Source of the DNA: Streptomyces sp. WAC08241
GTDB taxonomy: Bacteria; Actinomycetota; Actinomycetes; Streptomycetales; Streptomycetaceae
Direction of reading: 5' to 3'
Length of the DNA: 64,000 nucleotides
NCBI GenBank assembly: GCA_007858575.1
Contig: CP042279.1
Coordinates: 1,798,001 to 1,862,000 of the forward strand
Both the position numbers and the translations under genes were made by a program. Positions 20,875 to 30,158 of this stretch are shown here, one piece after another (position 1 is the first letter of the stretch; each line of letters starts with the position of its first letter). The notes under the pieces are model-generated. The model saw nothing but the letters and a program-made list of their open reading frames with translations. It made no database searches and was not told where the DNA came from.

Positions 20875-21302
20875 ATGACCGATCTCTGGCAGGAGACCGC
20901 CCCGGGGGTCCTGCGGCTGCCCTCCGGGCGCCTGGTGCGCGGCCGGGGCCTGCGCCGCCCGCTGCCCGACGGCCCCGCCCCGACGTACGCCGTCCACCTC
21001 CTCGGCCGGACGCCCCCGAGGTGCCCTGGGAGTCCGTCCGGCTGCGCTGGCCGGACTTCCGGCTCCCCGCCGACCGGGACACGGCCCGCACCGTCCTCGC
21101 CGGGGCCTGGGAACGTGCCGCCGGGGAACGCGTCGAGGTCGCCTGCGGCGGCGGCCGGGGCCGCACCGGCACGGCCCTCGCCGTCCTCGCCGTCCTCGAC
21201 GGGGTCCCGGCCGGGGAGGCGGTCGCGTACGTGCGCCGCCACTACGACCGGCACGCCAGGAGACCCTGGCAGCGCCGCTACGTGCGCCGGTTCACGGTGT
21301 GA
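20875..21302 (+). CDS. Protein-tyrosine phosphatase-like protein (one frameshift)
   Basis: The frame from ATG 20875 ends at 21302 and gives about 142 residues. The phosphatase P-loop is VACGGGRGRTGTALAVLAVL, a C-x5-R motif followed by T-G, with an upstream W-P-D-F (VRLRWPDFRLPADRDT) at the general-acid position. It resembles small dual-specificity-type phosphatases of actinobacteria. One break near 21022 falls in a run of five C. It stands alone, convergent with a hydrolase gene 26 bases further. Confidence 0.82.
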
Positions 21303-21328
21303 GGAGCATGAGGAGGGCCGGTCCGGCT

Positions 21329-21907
21329 TCACGCCGTGACGCCCTCCAGGAAGGACAGCGCCCGCTCGGCGCACAGCGCCGCCGCGTCCGGCACGTAGGA
21401 CGGCGTGCCGCGCTCCGTGAACAGGTGCGCGCCGCCCGGGTACAGGAAGAGCTCCCGGTCCGCCGCGCCCGCCACCAGCTCGCGCGCCGCCGCCAGGTCC
21501 CCTCGCCGGCGAAGTACGGGTCGTCCTCCATCCCGTGCACCTGCACGGGCACGCCCTCCGGCCAGACCGTGCCGAACGCGTCCGTCGGCACGCAGGCACT
21601 GATCAGCAGGGCGCCGCGCGCCCCGGGCGGGTCTGCGCCAGCTTCTGCGCGGGCAGCACGCCGAGCGAGAGCCCGACGTACACGAGGCCCTCCGGCAGCC
21701 CCTCGGCCGCCCGGCCGCCGCGCTCCACGAGCGTGTCGAAGCCGATCTCCTGCGCGTGTCCGGCCCCGGCCCCGAGATCCTCGAACACGCGCCCCTCGTA
21801 CAGGTCGGCACGTGCACCGCGTGCCCGGCGCGCCGCAGTCCGTCGGCGAACGCCCGCACGCCCTCCGTCAGCCCGAGCGCGTGGTGGAAGAGCAGAACCC
21901 CGGCCAT
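21329..21907 (-). CDS. Dienelactone hydrolase family alpha/beta hydrolase (frameshifted)
   Basis: ATG 21907 starts MAGVLLFHHALGLTEGVRAF. The nucleophile elbow is GLVYVGLSLGVLPAQKLAQT, so serine sits where classic dienelactone hydrolases have cysteine. VQVHGMEDDPYFAGEG supplies the Asp and FLYPGGAHLFTERGTPSY the His. About 195 residues. Breaks lie near 21800, 21625 and 21500. The substrate is unknown; serine-type members are general esterases. Confidence 0.85.
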   Translation of the reverse strand: MAGVLLFHHALGLTEGVRAFADGLRRAGHAVHVPTCTRGACSRISGPGPDTRRRSASTRSWSAAAGRPRGCRRASCTSGSRSACCPRRSWRRPARGARRPADQCLRADGRVRHGLAGGRARAGARDGGRPVLRRRGDLAAARELVAGAADRELFLYPGGAHLFTERGTPSYVPDAAALCAERALSFLEGVTA

Positions 21908-22016
21908 GTCGTCATCTCCTGGTCGCCGTGCGCGGCCCGCCCTCGCGGCGCGAGGCCTCCCGGGAGGCAGCATGGCGCACGGCACTGACAACACCCCGGC
22001 CCGATGCGGAGGGCCG

Positions 22017-22402
22017 TTACCGCTGCGGCCGGTGCGCGACGACGGCACCCGCGGCCTGGCCCACGACGCCCAGGGCACCCGTGACGCCCATCGCACCGCC
22101 CGGACCGCCCTGGCCCATCGGACCGCCCTGGCCCATCGGACCCCCGGCGCCCATCGGGCCGCCCTGCCCCATCGGGCCACCAGGACCCATCGGACCGCCC
22201 TGCCCCATCGGGGCCCCGGCGTGCTGCGCGCCCGCGTGGGCGACGCCGCCCTGCGGCGCGGGAACGCCCTGCGGCGGAACCTGGATGATCCGGCTCAGGT
22301 CCCGCAGGACCTCCTCCGCGGTCTGGCGGACGTCACCGGGAACATCCCCCGTTCCCGTATGAGCTCGGCGTAGATCGGTGCCGTGCCGTCCGCGTGGTTC
22401 AT
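22017..22402 (-). CDS. Small protein with C-terminal GGPMGx hexapeptide repeats
   Basis: ATG 22402 starts MNHADGTAPIYAELIRERG; after one break near 22345 it continues DVPGDVRQTAEEVLRDLSRI, a helical segment. About 40 residues of glycine-rich repeats follow: six tandem GGPMGQ-like hexapeptides (with P or A variants). The end is GVVGQAAGAVVAHRPQR. The repeats are flexible and low in complexity, and in DNA they form an 18-bp-period array at about 22105-22215. I do not recognise the family. It is divergent from the RNA ligase gene, sharing a 192-base promoter region, so it may belong to the same system. Confidence 0.65.
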
Positions 22403-22594
22403 GGGGCTCGCTTCCTTCGTCTGCGCCGGCGTCCGTCACCGACAGGGCGACGGCGAGTCTACGGGCACCACCGACACGGCCGGGCCCGGGAGCCCGGTCG
22501 TCACCCCGACGGACCCCTCCCGATCCGATAATCACTGTTCTTCCCGTCCCTTCCGCCCGAGAATGGATCATCGAACACCACGGAGGGGGACCCC

Positions 22595-23799
22595 ATGAGC
22601 CAGGACACCCTGACTCTGCACGACCTGATGCCGTCCGAAGAGCTCGCCGCCGCCCTCGCCGACGGGCACGTGACGCGGAAACCGCACCCCGAGCTGCCGC
22701 TGTCGATCTACACGTACACGCGCGCGTGCCAGTACGCCCAGCACTGGAACCGGGCTACCCTCGCTGCCGCGGCCTCGTCGCCGACGACACCACCGGGCGG
22801 ATCGTCGGACTGCCCCTCCCCAAGTTCTTCAACCTCGCCGAGCACGCCACCGGCAGCCCCTACGCGCCGCCGCTGCCCGACGAGCCCTTCGAGGTGTACG
22901 ACAAGGTCGACGGCAGCCTCGCCGTGGTCTTCCACTACGCCGGCCGCTGGCACGCCGCCTCCAAGGGCTCCTTCACCAGCTCCCAGGCCGTCTGGGCGCA
23001 GCGCCGCCTCGACGCCGCCGACACCACGGGCCTGGCGCCCGGCACCACCTACCTCGCCGAGATGCTCTACCCGGCCAACCGGATCGTCGTGAACTACGGC
23101 GAGCGCCGCGACCTCGTCCTGCTCGCCGTCTTCGGCCCGGACGGCACCGAGGTGCCCTCGCCGAGGCCGCCGCCTCCTGGGCGCCCCTCGGCAGCGTCGT
23201 CCGCACCCGGTCCGTCGCCACCCTCGACGAACTCGTCGCCCTCACCGAGTCCAACACCCTCCCGGGCGGACACCCGGCCACCGGCACCGACGCCGAGGGC
23301 TTCGTGCTCCGCTTCGCCTCCGGCCTGCGCGCCAAGGCCAAGCTGAGCGAGTACGTCCGCCTCCACAAGGTGCTCACCGGCGTCACCGAGCGGGACATCT
23401 GGCGCGGCCACGGCGTCCAGCGCTTCGCCGGCCTGCCCGCCGGCCAGGTCGCCAAGGGCCTCGGCTGCTCCGTCGCCGACGTCGGGCCTCCGGCGGCAAG
23501 CCCCTCGACGCCCTCCTGGAGCAGGTCCCCGACGAGTTCGACCAGTGGTGCGCGGAGTGGTCGCCGGCCTGGAGACGGCCGCCGCCGACCGCGAGCGTGC
23601 CGTCGACGAGGCGTACGCCCGTCTGGCCCACCTCACGGGCGACCGGGCCGCCTTCGCCCGCGCCGCCGCCGCACTGCCCGACAAGGGCCTGCGCGCCGCC
23701 CTCTTCCAGCGCCTCGACGGGCGCCCGACCGACCTCCTCGTCTGGCGGCAGATCCGCCCCGAGGCCACCGACCCCTTCGCCCACGACCAGGAGAACTGA
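22595..23799 (+). CDS. T4 RnlA (Rnl1)-like RNA ligase (frameshifted)
   Basis: GGAGGGGGA just upstream fixes ATG 22595. The nucleotidyltransferase core shows PGYPRCRGLVADDTTGRIVG, LPKFFNLAEHATGS, motif I EVYDKVDGSLAVVFHYAGRW with the AMP-accepting lysine in K-V-D-G-S, then TYLAEMLYPANRIVVNYGER, and later DAEGFVLRFASGLRAKAKLS and EYVRLHKVLTGVTERDIWR (motifs IV-V and the Rnl1-type C-terminal domain). Breaks near 22752, 23155 and 23488 (and possibly 23550) need one base each; restored length is about 402 residues. The T4 enzyme reseals tRNA after anticodon cleavage. A polynucleotide kinase gene follows after 2 bases. Confidence 0.9.
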
Positions 23800-23801
23800 C
23801 C

Positions 23802-24717
23802 GTGCCCGTCGTCCACGTCATGACCGGACTTCCCGCCTCGGGGAAGACGACGGCCGCCCGCGCCCTCCAGGCCGACGCCGAGGGGCGCGTGCGCCGCGTC
23901 AACCTCGACGACCTGCGCACCATGCTCGACCTGCCCGACCCGGAGCGCGGCCGCTCGCACACCCACGAGCAGACCGTCCTCGCCGTCCAGGACGCCGCCG
24001 TCCGCGCGGCCGTCGACGGCGGCTTCGACGTCGTCGTCGACAACACCCACCTCACCCCGCACATCCCCAAGCGGCTCAAGGCCGCCGTCGCGGGCCTGGA
24101 CGTCACCTTCGCCGTCCACGACTTCACCGGCGTCCCCGTCGACGAGTGCGTCCGCCGCGACGCCGCCCGCGAGCGGCCCGTCGGCGAGGAGATCATCCGC
24201 ATCCTCGCCGACAAGCACGCCAAGGCTACCCGGGGCGGCTGGCGCCTGACCGCCGACTGGCTGAACGACCGGCCCGCCACCGAGCCCTACGTCGCGGACC
24301 CGGCCCTCCCCACCGCCGTCATGTGCGACATCGACGGCACCTCGCCCTGCGCGTCGACCGCGGCCCGTACGACTTCACCCGCTGCGACCGCGACGCCTCA
24401 ACCTCTCCGTCCGCGACGCCCTGCGGGCCTTCCGGAACGCCGAGCGCGACCGGATCGTCCTCCTGTCCGGTCGCAGCGAGGACCACCGGGCCCTCACCGA
24501 GGAGTGGCTCGCCCGGCACGAGGTGCCCTACGACGAACTGTGGATGCGGGCCTCCGGCGACGGCCGGGGCGACGACCTCGTCAAGGCGGAGCTCTTCGAC
24601 GCCCACGTCCGCCACCGCTACGCCGTCCGCGTCTCCCTCGACGACCGCGACCGCGTCGTGGCCCTCTGGCGCCGCATGGGCCTCCCCACCTGGCAGGTCA
24701 ACTACGGCGCCTTCTGA
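23802..24717 (+). CDS. T4 Pnkp-like polynucleotide kinase-phosphatase (frameshifted)
   Basis: GTG 23802 follows the ligase stop by two bases. The N-terminal kinase has Walker A VMTGLPASGKTTAARALQAD, RRVNLDDLRTMLD and FDVVVDNTHLTPHIPKRLKA; the R-rich lid is VRRDAARERPVGEEIIRILA. The C-terminal domain is a HAD 3'-phosphatase starting MCDIDGTLAL (D-x-D-G-T), with IVLLSGRSEDHRALTEEWLA and FDAHVRHRYAVRVSLDDRDR. This is the domain order of T4 Pnkp, which repairs 5'-OH and 2',3'-cyclic phosphate ends before ligation. Breaks near 24342 and 24397. Restored length about 305 residues, near the T4 protein. Confidence 0.9.
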
Positions 24718-24770
24718 CCGGCGGCCCGGGGCGGCGCCGACCGCCCCCGGCGCCGTGTCAGGATCGTGGG

Positions 24771-25473
24771 ATGGTGGAAAAGATCATCGCGGCGTGCGAC
24801 GGCGCGTCGAAGGGAAACCCCGGCCCCGCGGCCTGGGCGTGGGTCATCGGCCGGGCCGACGGTTCGGTCGACCGCTGGGAGGCGGGCCCGCTCGGCCGGG
24901 CGACCAACAACGTGGCCGAACTCACGGCCCTGGAAAGACTCCTGAGGTCCTCGACCCCGACGTGCCCGTCGAGGTCCGCATGGACTCGCAGTACGCCATG
25001 AAGGCGGTCACGACCTGGCTGCTCGGCTGGCGCCGCAAGGGCTGGAAGACCGCCTCCGGCAGCCCCGTCGCCAACAAGGACCTGGTGGTCCGCATCGACG
25101 CGCTGCTCACCGGCCGCGACGTCGACTTCGTCTACACCCCCGCGCACCAGGTCGACGGCGACCCCTCAACGACGCCGCCGACCGCGCGGCCAGCCACAGC
25201 GCCCGCACCCAGGAGGCCGCGGGCTCCGACTCCGGATCCCCGCTGCCCCCGCCGGAGGCGCCCGCACGGGCCTCCGCGCCCCGCTCGCGCTCCTCCGCGC
25301 CCTCCGGCTCCCGGACCGCGTCCGGCAGCGCCTCCTCCGCCCGCCGGACACGCCCGTCCGGCGGCACGCTCAAGGCGAGATTCGCGGGCCGCTGCCGCTG
25401 CGGCAAGGCCTACGACAAGGGCGAGACCATCAGCAAGAACCCCGACGGCTGGGGCCATCCCACCTGCGTCTGA
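24771..25473 (+). CDS. rnhA: Ribonuclease HI with C-terminal Cys/His domain (frameshifted)
   Basis: ATG 24771 starts VEKIIAACDGASKGNPGPAA, the first catalytic Asp. NNVAELTALERLL, VEVRMDSQYAMKAVTTWLLG and FVYTPAHQVDGDPLNDAADR carry the other three acidic residues, so the enzyme should be active on RNA in RNA-DNA hybrids. A Ser/Ala/Pro linker of about 60 residues leads to a small C-terminal domain with C-x-C (GRCRCGKAYDKGE) and H-x2-C (GWGHPTCV), a possible zinc site. Breaks near 24943 and 25167. It starts 53 bases after the kinase gene and may be in its operon. Confidence 0.88.
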
Positions 25474-25758
25474 ACGGCCGGGCCGTCCGACTGGCGGGCG
25501 GCCCCGTCCGTTGCTTGAGACCGCCGCGTCCGGGGCGCGCGCGAGGCTTCACCCACCCGTGTACGCGGGTTCGTCCGGGGTTCTGTTCTCCGAGCGGCCG
25601 GGGCTGCATACTGTCCTCCTCGCACCGGTGACGAACCGCTCTCACCTGCTCATTCGTCGTTCTCACGACATGGTCGGCACCGGCGAGAACCTCCTCCCGC
25701 TGCCGCCGCGGACCCTCCGCGACGGGAGCCTCCCCGCCCGTGAAAGACCCGAGGTTCC

Positions 25759-26439
25759 GTGCCAGTACCTGTTCTCCTGACCGGGCGCTCCGTGCGCCTG
25801 GAGCCGCTGGCGATGCGGCACGCCGAAGCCCTCGCCCGGGCCGGCGGGCGGACCGATCGGCCTACGCCTTCACCCCCGTGCCCGACGGCCTCGAATCGGC
25901 CCTCGACTACATCGCCCGCGCCCTCGCGGACCAGGCGGCGGGCCGTTGCCTGCCCTTCGCCGTGGTCAGTACGGCCGACGAACGGGTCGTCGGTTCGACC
26001 CGCTTCCTCGAACTCGACTACTGGCGGGGCCCGCTGGTCTGGCCGCCGGTCCCCGGCATGCCCCACGGCGATCCCCTGACCGCCGTCCCGGACGCCGCCG
26101 AGATCGGCAACACGTGGATCGCGGGCGCCGCCCGGGGCACCGGCATCAACACCGAGGCCAAGTACCTCATGTTCCGGCACGCCTTCGAGGCCTGGGGGTC
26201 CGGCGCATCACCCTGCGCGCCGACGCCCGCAACACCCGCTCCAGGATCGCGATCGAACGCCTCGGCGCGACCTGCGAGGGCGTCCGCCGCGCCCACTCCC
26301 GCGGCCTCGACGGAGCCGTCCGCGACACGGCCTTCTACTCGGTCCTCGACGACGAGTGGCCCGCCGTCCGCGACATCGTCGAACTCCGCATGTCCACCCC
26401 GCGCCAGGTCCGCGTCCCCAGGACCTGCTCCCGGCCTGA
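25759..26439 (+). CDS. RimJ/RimL-type GNAT acetyltransferase (frameshifted)
   Basis: GTG 25759 begins PVPVLLTGRSVRLEPLAMRH, a typical start for this subgroup. PFAVVSTADERVVGSTRFLE, EIGNTWIAGAARGTGINTEA and KYLMFRHAFEAWG follow; the C-terminal motif is RITLRADARNTRSRIAIERL. About 228 residues. Breaks near 25850, 26200 and 26415 are repaired by one base each; the end DLLPA at 26439 fits. It probably acetylates an N-terminus or small amine. The 285 bases upstream (25474-25758) hold only a promoter region. Confidence 0.85.
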
Positions 26440-26537
26440 GGCCCGCGACCGCCGCCCCGGCTCCCCGGGGCGGCGGTCGCACGCGCCCCGCCGGTACGGT
26501 GGCCGGAACAGCCAGCCGTACCGCCCGAAGGGACCGA

Positions 26538-27624
26538 GTGACCGTGCCGACCGGAACCGCCGACGTACTCCTCCGGACGGAGGGCCGCGCCGGGTTCGTC
26601 ACCCTGAACCGGCCCCGCGCCCTCAACGCCCTCACCCACGCCATGGTCCTCGCCGTCGACGAGGCCCTCACCGCCTGGGAGCACGACCCGGCCGTGGAGA
26701 CGGTCGTGATCGACGGGGCGGGCGAGCGCGGTCTGTGCGCGGGCGGCGACATCCGCGCCATCCACGACGACGCCCGCGCCGGCGGGACGGCGTCGGCGGC
26801 CTTCTGGCGGGACGAGTACCGGCTCAACGCCCGGATCGCCCGCTATCCCAAGCCCTACGTGGCCCTCATGGACGGCATCGTCATGGGCGGCGGCGTCGGG
26901 ATCTCCGCCCACGGCTCCCACCGCGTCGTCACCGAACGCTCCAGGGTGGCCATGCCGGAGACCGGCATCGGCTTCGTCCCCGACGTCGGCGGCACGTACC
27001 TCCTCGGACGCGCCCCCGGCGAACTCGGCACCCACCTCGCCCTCACCGGCACCCCCGTCGGAGCCGCCGACGCGATCCTCGCCGGCCTCGCCGACCGGTA
27101 CGTCCCCGCCGCCGGACTCCCCGCCCTGGCCGACGATCTGACCCGCCTGCCGGCCGGGGAGGCCTCGCCCGCCACGCCGCCACGCCCCCGCCCGGTGCCC
27201 TGGCCGGACAGCGGGAGTGGATCGACGCCTGCTACGCCGCCCCGACCGTCGAGGAGATCGTCGAGCGCCTCTTCGACACCGGCCTCCCCGCCGCCAAGGA
27301 GACGGCCGCCACCCTCCTCACGAGGTCCCCGAGCGCCCTCAAGGCGACCCTGGCCGTCCTCCGCCGCTCCCGGGCCCTCGCCACCCTGGAAGAGGTCCTG
27401 GACCTGGAGTACCGCGCCTCCTGCGCCGCCCTGGCCACCCCCGACCTCGTCGAGGGCATCCGCGCCCAGGTGATCGACAAGGACCGCGACCCGCACTGGA
27501 GCCCCGCCACCCTCGAAGCGGTCACGGACGCGGACGTCGCCCGCCACTGGTCCCGCCGCCCGGCGGAGACCTGGCCTCGCCGGCGGCGGGAGGGCCCGGC
27601 CGGGGCCCCGGGGCCCGCGCGTGA
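26538..27624 (+). CDS. Enoyl-CoA hydratase family, 3-hydroxyisobutyryl-CoA hydrolase type (frameshifted)
   Basis: GTG 26538 (another GTG follows at 26544) opens TVPTGTADVLLRTEGRAGFV. The crotonase fold shows TLNRPRALNALTHAMVLAVD, ERGLCAGGDIRAIHDDARAG and PKPYVALMDGIVMGGGVGIS, then MPETGIGFVPDVGGTYLLGR. The extended C-terminal half (LLTRSPSALKATLAVLRRSR; YRASCAALATPDLVEGIRAQ; VIDKDRDPHWSPATLEAVTD) is that of 3-hydroxyisobutyryl-CoA hydrolase, a valine-degradation enzyme. Breaks near 27165 and 27555. The stop overlaps the next start (GTGA), so it is coupled with glutaminase. Confidence 0.85.
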
Positions 27625-28544
27625 CCACGGCCACCTCCTTCCAGCCCGTGCTCGACCGCATCGCCGAGGAGATCGCGGAGCTCGCCGACCGGGGCGCCCC
27701 CGCCGACTACATCCCCGCCCTCGCCGCCGGCGACCCGGCTGCCTTCGGCATGGCCGTCGCCGAACTCGACGGCACCGTCTACGGGGTGGGGGAGTGGCGG
27801 CGCCCCTTCTCCACCCAGTCCGTCACCAAGGTCTTCACCCTCGCGCTCGCCCTCGCCGGAGAGGGCGACACCCTCTGGACCCACGTCGGCCGGGAACCCT
27901 CCGGCGACCCGTTCAACTCCCTCGTCCAACTGGAGTACGAGAACGGCATCCCGCGCAACCCGTTCATCAACGCCGGCGCCCTCGTCGTCACCGACCGCCT
28001 GCACCGCCTCACCGGCGACGCCTCCGGAAGCCTGCTCGCCTTCCTGCGCGCCGAGAGCGGCAACCCGGACCTCGCCTTCGACCCGGACGTGGCCGCCTCC
28101 GAGGCGGCCCACGGCGACTGCAACGCCGCCCTCGCCCACTTCATGGCCTCCTACGGCAACATCACGGGACCCGTCCCCGACCTGCTGCGCGAGTACTTCC
28201 GGCAGTGCTCCCTGGAAGCCTCGTGCGCCGACCTGGCGCTCGCCACCGGCTTCCTCGCCCGGCACGGCCTGCGCGCCGACGGCACCCGGCTGCTCACCCG
28301 CAGCCAGGCCAAGCAGGTCAACGCCGTCATGCTCACCTGCGGCACCTACGACGCGGCCGGCGACTTCGCCTACCGCGTCGGCCTCCCGGGCAAGAGCGGC
28401 GTCGGCGGGGCCGTCGTCGCCGTCGTCCCGGGCCGCTGCACCCTGTGCGTCTGGAGCCCCGGCCTGGACAGCCGGGGCAACTCGGTGGCGGGCGTCGCCG
28501 CCCTCGACCGGTTCACCACCATCACCGGCCTGTCCGTCTTCTGA
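27621..28544 (+). CDS. glsA: Glutaminase A
   Basis: This is an intact 307-residue reading frame from GTG 27621. It has the beta-lactamase-like serine glutaminase core: FSTQSVTKVFTLALALAGEG with the S-x-x-K catalytic pair, LVQLEYENGIPRNPFINAGA, then HGDCNAALAHFMASYGNI, SCADLALATGFLARHGLRAD and VGLPGKSGVGGAVVAVVPGR near the end. It converts glutamine to glutamate and ammonia in the cytoplasm. One of the few genes in the window with no frame break; coupled by GTGA overlap to the upstream CoA hydrolase. Confidence 0.95.
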   Translation: MTTATSFQPVLDRIAEEIAELADRGAPADYIPALAAGDPAAFGMAVAELDGTVYGVGEWRRPFSTQSVTKVFTLALALAGEGDTLWTHVGREPSGDPFNSLVQLEYENGIPRNPFINAGALVVTDRLHRLTGDASGSLLAFLRAESGNPDLAFDPDVAASEAAHGDCNAALAHFMASYGNITGPVPDLLREYFRQCSLEASCADLALATGFLARHGLRADGTRLLTRSQAKQVNAVMLTCGTYDAAGDFAYRVGLPGKSGVGGAVVAVVPGRCTLCVWSPGLDSRGNSVAGVAALDRFTTITGLSVF

Positions 28545-28571
28545 ACCGGGACCGGACGGTACGCCGGAACC

Positions 28572-29274
28572 TCAGCGCCGACGCGACCGCGGTGCCTCGA
28601 CGGGCCTCCCGCAGACGCCGAGGGCCGCCGGCTCGCCCAGCGCCCCGGCCGCCGTCCGCCACGCCTCGGTGACGGCCCCGTGCGCGAGCGCCGTCGCCTC
28701 CGCCACGTCGGCGGGCAGCGTCAGCGGCGCCCCGATGTGGACGTGGAGACCGGGCCTGCGGATGGGCGCCGTGAGCACCCCGGCGAGCTGCTTCGCCCGC
28801 CCGCCGGAGGTGATCCGCCGCGCCCCCGCCCGACCGATCGGCACGACCTGCGCCCCGGTGGCCAGGGCGAGCCGGGCGAGCCCGGTCCGGAACGCCTCGG
28901 GCGGGTTCTCGGCGGAGTCCCGCCGCGGCGGGATGCGCCCCTCCGCGTACAGCATCACGTGCCGCCCCGACGCGAGCGCGACCGCCGCCCGGTCGAGGGC
29001 GGCCGCCGCGTGGGCCGTGCCCCGGTGCACGGGCACGTGCCCTCGCGGGTCAGGGCCCGGCCGAGGACCGGGACCCGCCAGAGCCCCGAGGTGGCCATCA
29101 GGACGGGCTCGACCGCGAGCCGCCGGCGGAGCGCGGCGAGCACGAGCGCCGGGTCCGCGAGCGAGGTGTGGTTCACGACCAGGATGCTGCCGGGCGCGAG
29201 GGACGCCCCGGGTCGGCGGTGACGGTCAGTCGTCCGAAGAGCGGGACGACGCGGGCGGCGATGCGGCTGAGCAC
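28572..29274 (-). CDS. PlsC-type 1-acylglycerol-3-phosphate acyltransferase (frameshifted)
   Basis: GTG 29274 starts LSRIAARVVPLFGRLTVTAD. After a break near 29210 the frame reads APGSILVVNHTSLADPALVL, the NHxxxxD acyltransferase motif. After another near 29042 it has HVPVHRGTAHAAAALDRAAV, MLYAEGRIPPRRDSAENPPE (the EGRxP-like motif III) and VVPIGRAGARRITSGG. About 235 residues. The family esterifies lysophosphatidic acid; close paralogues in actinobacteria act on other acceptors. No obvious partner gene. Confidence 0.78.
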
Positions 29275-29469
29275 GGACGGGCCCCTGGAGCCGAGGAGGA
29301 TGGGCTGACCCCGTCATCGTCGCGGGACCGGGACGGCCCGGCATGAGCGGACGTACTCAACCGTCGTACTCAGGACGGGAGCCGGTGACCGGGTGCGTTC
29401 CCCGCCGGTCTACGCTGAGCCCGGACGGCCCGGCACGACGGGCCGGCACGGACGGGGAGGTGCCGGGCG

Positions 29470-30015
29470 GTGGAACGTTCCGCACGGCGCCTCGCGGCCC
29501 TCGTCCCCGCGCTCCTCTGCGCCCTCTGGTCCCTGATCCTGGCCCCGGCCCCCGCGTCGGCCTCGAACACGGCCACGCCCCCGGCGGTCCGTACGACGGC
29601 GATCTCCCCGGCTCCGGCCGTGAGTCCGGCGCCCCCGCGGACCCCGTCCTCCCGGTCCGTGCCCCGGCCGTGCACCCGGCGACCCGCGCGGACCCGGCCG
29701 TCACCCCGACGGCCCGCGCGGTTTCCGACTCCCCGGCCCGTACCGCCCCCGCCTCCCCGCCGGCCCCCGCCCCCGCCCACCGGCTCGCGCCGCCCGAGCC
29801 GCATCTCGCGCCCGCCGCCGTCGTGGGGCTTCCGGCGGTCGTCGAGCACTCCGTGCGGTTCCCGGCGGCGCCCGCCGCCCCGCGGTCGCGCCCGTCGACC
29901 TCTCCCCGCCCCCGCGCGGCCTCCTGGCCGGCGATCCCCGCCGCGAACGGGCGCCGCCCGGCGGTCCGTACGTCCCGAGGGACCCCAGGGCCCTCCCTCC
30001 ACCCGGCACCGCTGA
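29470..30015 (+). CDS. Secreted proline/alanine/arginine-rich protein, family unknown (frameshifted)
   Basis: GTG 29470 follows GGGGAGG at a good distance. A signal peptide (MERSARRLAALVPALLCALW) is followed by low-complexity Pro/Ala/Thr sequence. A more regular stretch is EPHLAPAAVVGLPAVVEHSV, with PPPRGLLAGDPRRERAPPGG near the C-terminus. Two or three breaks between 29637 and 29990 are needed to use the stop at 30015, so the 3' half is uncertain. It lies 143 bases before secDF. I do not recognise the family. Confidence 0.5.
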   Translation: MERSARRLAALVPALLCALWSLILAPAPASASNTATPPAVRTTAISPAPAVSPAPPRTPSSRSVPRPCTRRPARTRPSPRRPARFPTPRPVPPPPPRRPPPPPTGSRRPSRISRPPPSWGFRRSSSTPCGSRRRPPPRGRARRPLPAPARPPGRRSPPRTGAARRSVRPEGPQGPPSTRHR

Positions 30016-30158
30016 CGTTCCCCCGCGTCGCCGTCCGGGCCCCCGGCATGCCCCGGGCCGGTCGCCGACGCGCGTCCGACCGTACGCCCGGCACGGAACG
30101 GCCCGCGCGGCCCCCAGGACCGCGCCCGCCGAACCGTGCACCGCCCGTGGAGACACCC

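Noticed and set aside
22105..22215. Non-coding tandem repeat
   Set aside because: The 18-bp periodicity is explained by the in-frame GGPMGx hexapeptides of the small protein.
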